Part shown: positions 14,704-17,677 of the stretch, piece by piece
How the letters are laid out: every line of letters starts with the position of its first letter
How positions within the stretch are numbered: the first letter of the stretch is position 1
Assembly (NCBI GenBank): GCA_026692885.1
Contig: JAPLNJ010000833.1
Span: forward strand, 1 to 17,677
Direction: 5' to 3'
DNA length: 17,677 nucleotides
Source: Planctomycetota bacterium
GTDB lineage: Bacteria; Planctomycetota; Planctomycetia; Pirellulales; Pirellulaceae
Position numbers and translations under genes: made by a program
Notes under the pieces: model-generated
Database searches by the model: none
Seen by the model: only the letters and a program-made list of their open reading frames with translations
What the model was told of the DNA's origin: nothing

Positions 14704-15720
14704 GTGTCAGCACACATCCTGGGTATCCACGGCCATCTGCCGGAGAAGGTCGAAACGAACGAGGATTTGGGGCGCGAGCAGCCGGACTGGGACATGCCCC
14801 GGATCGCTGCCAAGACCGGCATCCTGGCGCGTCACATCGCGGCGGCGGACGAGACGGCCTGCGACTTGGGATACGCGGCGGCGAAGAAGCTGTTGCAGCG
14901 TGAATTGGTGCCTGCCGCCGAGATCGACTATCTCATTTTCAGCACGCAGACCCCGGATCACCTACTGCCATCCAACGCCTGCGTCTTGCAGCACCGGCTC
15001 CAGTTGCCGACGCAGATCGGCGCCATCGATATCAGTCCGGGTTGCGCCGGCTTTGTCTTCGGCCTGCAACTAGCCCAAGGTCTAATCCACAGTCGCGCGG
15101 CCCGCAACGTGCTGCTGGTGACGGCCGAAACGTACTCGAAACTGATTCACCCCCGAGACCGCGCCGTGCGGTCCTTGTTTGGCGACGGGGCCACGGCCAC
15201 GCTGATTGGGGCAACCCCGGACGATGCCGTCGGCCTCGGCGAGTTCGTCGTGGGCACGGATGGCTGCGGCGCCACGAGTCTGATCGTGCCCAGCGGCGGC
15301 TTCCGCTTACCGCGTTCGGCCGCCACGGCGGCCGAACACGTGGACGCGCAAGGCGGTGTGCGCAGCCAGGACCATTTGTTTATGGACGGCCAAGCTATTT
15401 TCGCATTCACGTTGAACACGGTCCCTCGGGCCATCGCCGCGCTGTTCGAGAAATCCGGCCTGACGCGCGACGCCGTGGACTGGTACGTCTTTCATCAAGC
15501 CAACCGGTTCATGTTAGAGAATCTGGCCAAGTCCGCCAAACTCCCCCAGGAGAAAATGGTCTACCATCTGGCAGAAGTCGGCAACACGGTCTCGTCTTCC
15601 ATCCCGCTGGCGATCGAAGCGTACGTGGCGGCCGGGCGAATCCAAGCTGGGCAAAAGCTGCTGTTGGTTGGGTTTGGTGTCGGGTTCAGCTGGGCCGCCT
15701 GCGTGGTCACGTGGGGTTGA
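14704..15720 (+). CDS. 3-oxoacyl-ACP synthase III (KAS III, FabH-like)
   Basis: A 338-residue thiolase-fold condensing enzyme that joins an acyl-CoA to malonyl-ACP. The start is GTG at 14704 with AGAGG 8 bases upstream; the frame extends further left only as an overlap of the sulfotransferase gene. The Cys-His-Asn triad is visible: Cys114 in DISPGCAGFVFGLQLA, His264 in YVFHQANRFM and Asn294 in EVGNTVSSSIPLAI. LFGDGATATLIG (158-169) and GFGVGFSWAA near the end are also family blocks. It may be a specialised paralogue rather than the housekeeping FabH: no other fatty-acid gene (fabD, acpP) is adjacent, and its neighbour is a sulfotransferase. The zinc-ribbon membrane gene starts 47 bp downstream. 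Confidence 0.93.
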   Translation: MSAHILGIHGHLPEKVETNEDLGREQPDWDMPRIAAKTGILARHIAAADETACDLGYAAAKKLLQRELVPAAEIDYLIFSTQTPDHLLPSNACVLQHRLQLPTQIGAIDISPGCAGFVFGLQLAQGLIHSRAARNVLLVTAETYSKLIHPRDRAVRSLFGDGATATLIGATPDDAVGLGEFVVGTDGCGATSLIVPSGGFRLPRSAATAAEHVDAQGGVRSQDHLFMDGQAIFAFTLNTVPRAIAALFEKSGLTRDAVDWYVFHQANRFMLENLAKSAKLPQEKMVYHLAEVGNTVSSSIPLAIEAYVAAGRIQAGQKLLLVGFGVGFSWAACVVTWG

Positions 15721-15766
15721 GCCGCACGCGGATGAGGATGCGGATGTGGATAGGGAGGGACAGTGA

Positions 15767-16630
15767 ATGCGGTTCTGTAAGAAATGTGCCAAACAAGCGA
15801 CCGAAGAAAGCAAGATTTGCCGCCAGTGCGGCGGCATCCTGGAAGACATCCCGGATGCGGAAGTTGTCGGCGAGAGTGCTCCCCCGCGGGTCGCCGCTCC
15901 GCCGAAGCGCGCGTCAAAGTCGCCCCCCCACCGCGTACCGGAGTCTCCGCGAACACGCGTGCCGGAGTCTCCCCGAACACGCGTGCCGGAGTCTCCGCCC
16001 GCTCACGCGAAGGAGTACGCTCGGCCAGAAAAACCGGGCTCGAGGCGAGCCGCGTTGGGCCTGCCCAGCGGGAGCATTCGCGCCTTGCTGACGCTGCTGA
16101 TCGTGGCCGTGGTGGTGGTCCAGGTGGTCCGCGGGGGCGAGGTGGAACTGCTCTGGACCGAGACGTTGATGATTGCGCTGGCACACTACTTCACGTCTCG
16201 GCGGCTCGTCAATTTGTCGCCCGAACTGATTCGCCGCCTGACGGCGGAAGGTCAAGTCGAGCCGGAATCCAACCCGCTGTATCTGCCGAAGCACAGCATC
16301 CGGACGATCATCGTGCTGGCCTTCGTCGGACTGACGGTGTACCTGTTTAAGGAACACCGCCTGGTCGACTCCCAGGCCCTGCCGCTGCTGGGCGTGGTCT
16401 TTGCTTATATGCTCGGCATCGTGGCGCGGGCCAAGAACTTCCAGGGCTTCGAAGATCTCAAAGCGGCGATTGTGGTCGGCGTGTTGGCGTACGCTGCGGG
16501 GGCCTATCTGTGGGAGCGGCCCGACCTGGTGCCGCACGCGCTGCGAAATACGGCGTTGGCGTCTGTCTTCACCGGCGACCACCGCCTTCCGCCTTTGAAG
16601 TTGCGCATTTTCGTAGGATGGGTCTCCTGA
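15767..16630 (+). CDS. zinc-ribbon membrane protein, 3' end altered by a repeat
   Basis: A 287-residue protein with GGAGG about 9 bases before the ATG at 15767. The N-terminus is a zinc ribbon with Cys4, Cys7, Cys18 and Cys21 (CxxC-x10-CxxC). A proline/arginine-rich linker follows (about 38-90) with three copies of an eight-residue RVPESPRT-type repeat. Four or five hydrophobic helices are predicted at about 104-121, 129-143, 178-194, 204-220 and 231-248. No enzymatic motif is recognised. The last 11 codons (LKLRIFVGWVS) and the stop lie inside the nested inverted repeat at 16593-16716, so the original C-terminus has probably been replaced. It is the third gene of the sulfotransferase-ketosynthase cluster. 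Confidence 0.8.
   Translation: MRFCKKCAKQATEESKICRQCGGILEDIPDAEVVGESAPPRVAAPPKRASKSPPHRVPESPRTRVPESPRTRVPESPPAHAKEYARPEKPGSRRAALGLPSGSIRALLTLLIVAVVVVQVVRGGEVELLWTETLMIALAHYFTSRRLVNLSPELIRRLTAEGQVEPESNPLYLPKHSIRTIIVLAFVGLTVYLFKEHRLVDSQALPLLGVVFAYMLGIVARAKNFQGFEDLKAAIVVGVLAYAAGAYLWERPDLVPHALRNTALASVFTGDHRLPPLKLRIFVGWVS
15932..16003 (+). repeat. 24 bp in-frame tandem repeat (three copies)
   Basis: Three 24-base units starting CGCGTGCCGGAGTCTCC (first copy GTACC) encode RVPESPRT, RVPESPRT and RVPESPPA in the linker of the zinc-ribbon protein. The third copy diverges at its end. Unit length keeps the frame. Confidence 0.9.
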
Positions 16631-16716
16631 CCCGTCCTTTTCCGATGTCTCTAAGGTCGGGTCGGAGACCCGACCTACAAGAAACGCCGCGAAAACGTGA
16701 TAGCGCAACTTCAAAG
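16593..16716. repeat. nested inverted repeat: about 24 bp inner arms within 14 bp outer arms
   Basis: Outer arms CTTTGAAGTTGCGC (16593-16606) and GCGCAACTTCAAAG (16703-16716) are perfect complements. Inner arms 16613-16637 and 16655-16678, built on GTAGGxxGGGTCTCC, pair with three mismatches and one indel. The left half overlaps the 3' end of the zinc-ribbon gene and includes its stop. The layout parallels the element at 11656-11795, which also has an inner GTAGG arm. Confidence 0.85.
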
Positions 16717-16954
16717 CTTTCCGCTCCGCCTGCATTCGTTCGCAAGCTGACGTGAACGCGATGGTCTCCGGGGTCGCGGCCACCCCGGCCCGGATCTCCA
16801 AACGCTATTGAATCTAGGCTGTGTGGTAATCGAAGTTCTGGCCCGTGACCGCATCCTGGCCGCACAGGAAGGCCCGCCGCACCGCGCGCTGGACACAGTG
16901 ATAAATGTCGACTGCCGATATCTCAATCAGGTCGCGTCGAGGCAGTCGGGACAT
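16710..16954 (-). pseudogene. decayed REP-associated (RAYT/Y1-type) transposase
   Basis: The minus-strand frame from the ATG at 16954 (GAGGAG 9-10 bases upstream) reads MSRLPRRDLIEISAVDIYHC, then VQRAVRRAFLCGQDAVTG, then a TAG at 16814-16816. This is the N-terminus of Y1/REP-associated transposases, including the YHCVQRxVRRAFLCG block. The same frame passes a second stop and resumes with RAGVAATPETIAFTSACERM, which resembles the family's later NPVRAGxAxTPE...TS...ER segment. The central part, with the catalytic HUH and Tyr motifs, is missing. It is therefore an internally deleted, doubly stopped remnant. The family processes REP hairpins; a hairpin lies about 140 bp upstream of its start and another overlaps its 3' side. 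Confidence 0.75.
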
Positions 16955-17091
16955 GGCCGGTTCTCCTCAATGGCTCTGGGGGAAGTAGCAGAGCCGAGGC
17001 GTCCGTACCGCACAGGAGAGAATATGGGTGGCATCTTTTGCCTGCCATCACCGTGCACGGGACCATCGCATCGGCGATCTGCAGAACGAGT

Positions 17092-17149
17092 GGGGTCAGA
17101 GCTTGAACAGTGAATAGGCGCCACTATTCACTGCCCAAGCTCTAACCCC
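17092..17149. repeat. 26 bp-arm inverted repeat (REP-like hairpin)
   Basis: Arms 17092-17117 and 17124-17149 are reverse complements with three mismatches: GGGGTCAGAGCTTG...GTGAATAG against CTATTCAC...CAAGCTCTAACCCC, with a 6-base loop. It sits about 140 bp upstream of the dead transposase start, where RAYT genes often carry their cognate hairpins. Confidence 0.9.
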
Positions 17150-17196
17150 GGCCTGGATTCCCCGCCTGGATTCGGGACTGACGCTGCCTGGATTCG
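17150..17196. repeat. three dispersed copies of GCCTGGATTC
   Basis: The 10-mer occurs at 17151-17160, 17164-17173 and 17186-17195, the last two followed by CGG. It directly abuts the hairpin at 17092-17149 and may be part of the same element. Confidence 0.7.
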
Positions 17197-17259
17197 GCAC
17201 CCCACGCCTGCGCCGGCGGCTTCGGGTTAAGCGATCCTGACAGATAAAACCGGAATGGC

Positions 17260-17677
17260 TTACGCGGGTGCGGTATCGCTGCCAGCCTCAAGGATCACGG
17301 CATTGGCCAGTTCCATCGTGTCCTCACCCATGCGCATGGCGTAGATGCGGTGCTGAGTTAATCGCTCCACGACCCGGTCTGGGATGGCCCAACTACCGAA
17401 AATCGGAATGAGCCGCCAGCCACGGTATTCCGGGAAGAAGTCGAAGAACGTGGTCACCTTGACGGCGAATTCATCGGCGTAGGCTACCGATGGCGTGGAT
17501 TTGGCCTCGCCGAGGATCACAACCCCAGTGCCGACCGCCAAGGTGTCGAACTCGCTCTCGATTTCGGGGTGCCCCACCTGGCAGCGCGTGCAACGCATCA
17601 TGAAGGCTTGGATGGTGCCAAAGCGGAAGTGCTCCCTGGCCAGTCGCCGCAGGTTAGGGGCGAGAATGTCCTCGATG
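17260..17677 (-). CDS. PD-(D/E)XK nuclease-like protein, N-terminus beyond the window
   Basis: The minus-strand frame is open from the right edge to a TAA at 17260, giving 138 visible C-terminal residues and no start inside the window; the internal MM at 17601 is not needed as a start. The segment EFDTLAVGTGVVILGEAKST shows the D...ExK pattern of PD-(D/E)XK nucleases: Asp about 13 residues before a GEAK strand. The upstream DILAPNLRRLAREHF and downstream IPIFGSWAIPDRVVERLTQH followed by RIYAMRMGEDTMEL resemble uncharacterised coiled-coil plus nuclease proteins (DUF3782-like). The family activity is not proven. It is separated from the transposase remnant by the hairpin at 17092-17149. Confidence 0.7.
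   Translation of the reverse strand, partial: IEDILAPNLRRLAREHFRFGTIQAFMMRCTRCQVGHPEIESEFDTLAVGTGVVILGEAKSTPSVAYADEFAVKVTTFFDFFPEYRGWRLIPIFGSWAIPDRVVERLTQHRIYAMRMGEDTMELANAVILEAGSDTAPA

Noticed and set aside
15042..16091. 349-codon + strand frame overlapping the ketosynthase and zinc-ribbon genes
   Set aside because: Alternative frame of two recognisable genes, arginine/proline-rich, no ribosome binding site.
15914..16801. 295-codon minus-strand frame across the zinc-ribbon gene
   Set aside because: Only its first 30 codons resemble a transposase fragment (included in the pseudogene); the rest is antisense to the zinc-ribbon gene and the nested repeat.

Overview
The window looks like a chromosomal segment of a GC-rich planctomycete (Planctomycetota, probably Pirellulales-like). 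This is inferred from gene content: three Tat-exported Gfo/Idh/MocA-type oxidoreductases, a DUF4058 protein, a stand-alone RNA polymerase alpha-CTD protein, a hybrid PAS histidine kinase, a sulfotransferase, and intergenic gaps full of long hairpin repeats. No rRNA, tRNA, CRISPR array or complete insertion sequence was seen.

Left part (1-5447): a lysine-rich tail of an unfinished + strand gene, a small secreted protein on the minus strand, and a 600 bp gap holding a long near-perfect inverted repeat. Then come a Tat-secreted oxidoreductase and a large hybrid histidine kinase, both on the minus strand. The kinase seems to have lost most of its extracytoplasmic sensor, and a 13 bp palindrome sits in that coding stretch. 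Divergent from the kinase is a response regulator without a recognised output domain (5693-6754) that carries a recent in-frame 129 bp duplication. The kinase and regulator probably form a signalling pair.

Middle part (6818-11508): a second Tat-secreted oxidoreductase, the C-terminal remnant of a VapC-type PIN toxin, a CdsA-type phosphatidate cytidylyltransferase, a small membrane protein and a possible 44-residue peptide, all on the minus strand. A third Tat-secreted oxidoreductase follows on the + strand, ending in a clear hairpin terminator.

Right part (11509-17677): a hairpin-rich gap (11511-11795), then a solitary alpha-CTD protein on the minus strand. Next is a + strand run: a shortened HigA-like antitoxin coupled to a DUF4058 gene, a sulfotransferase, a KAS III (FabH-like) ketosynthase, and a zinc-ribbon membrane protein whose last codons lie in a nested inverted repeat. 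After that come the decayed remains of a REP-associated (RAYT/Y1) transposase, another 26 bp-arm hairpin, and a PD-(D/E)XK nuclease-like gene running off the right edge on the minus strand.

The main theme of the accessory sequence is decay and hairpin mobility. There are several distinct inverted-repeat elements, two of them nested inside a second pair of arms, and a dead RAYT transposase lies between two of the elements. Several genes appear truncated or internally deleted (vapC, the higA-like gene, the kinase sensor, the transposase, the zinc-ribbon 3' end). The most promising functional unit is the sulfotransferase-ketosynthase-zinc ribbon cluster, which could make or modify a sulfated acyl product. 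That role is inferred only from gene proximity.
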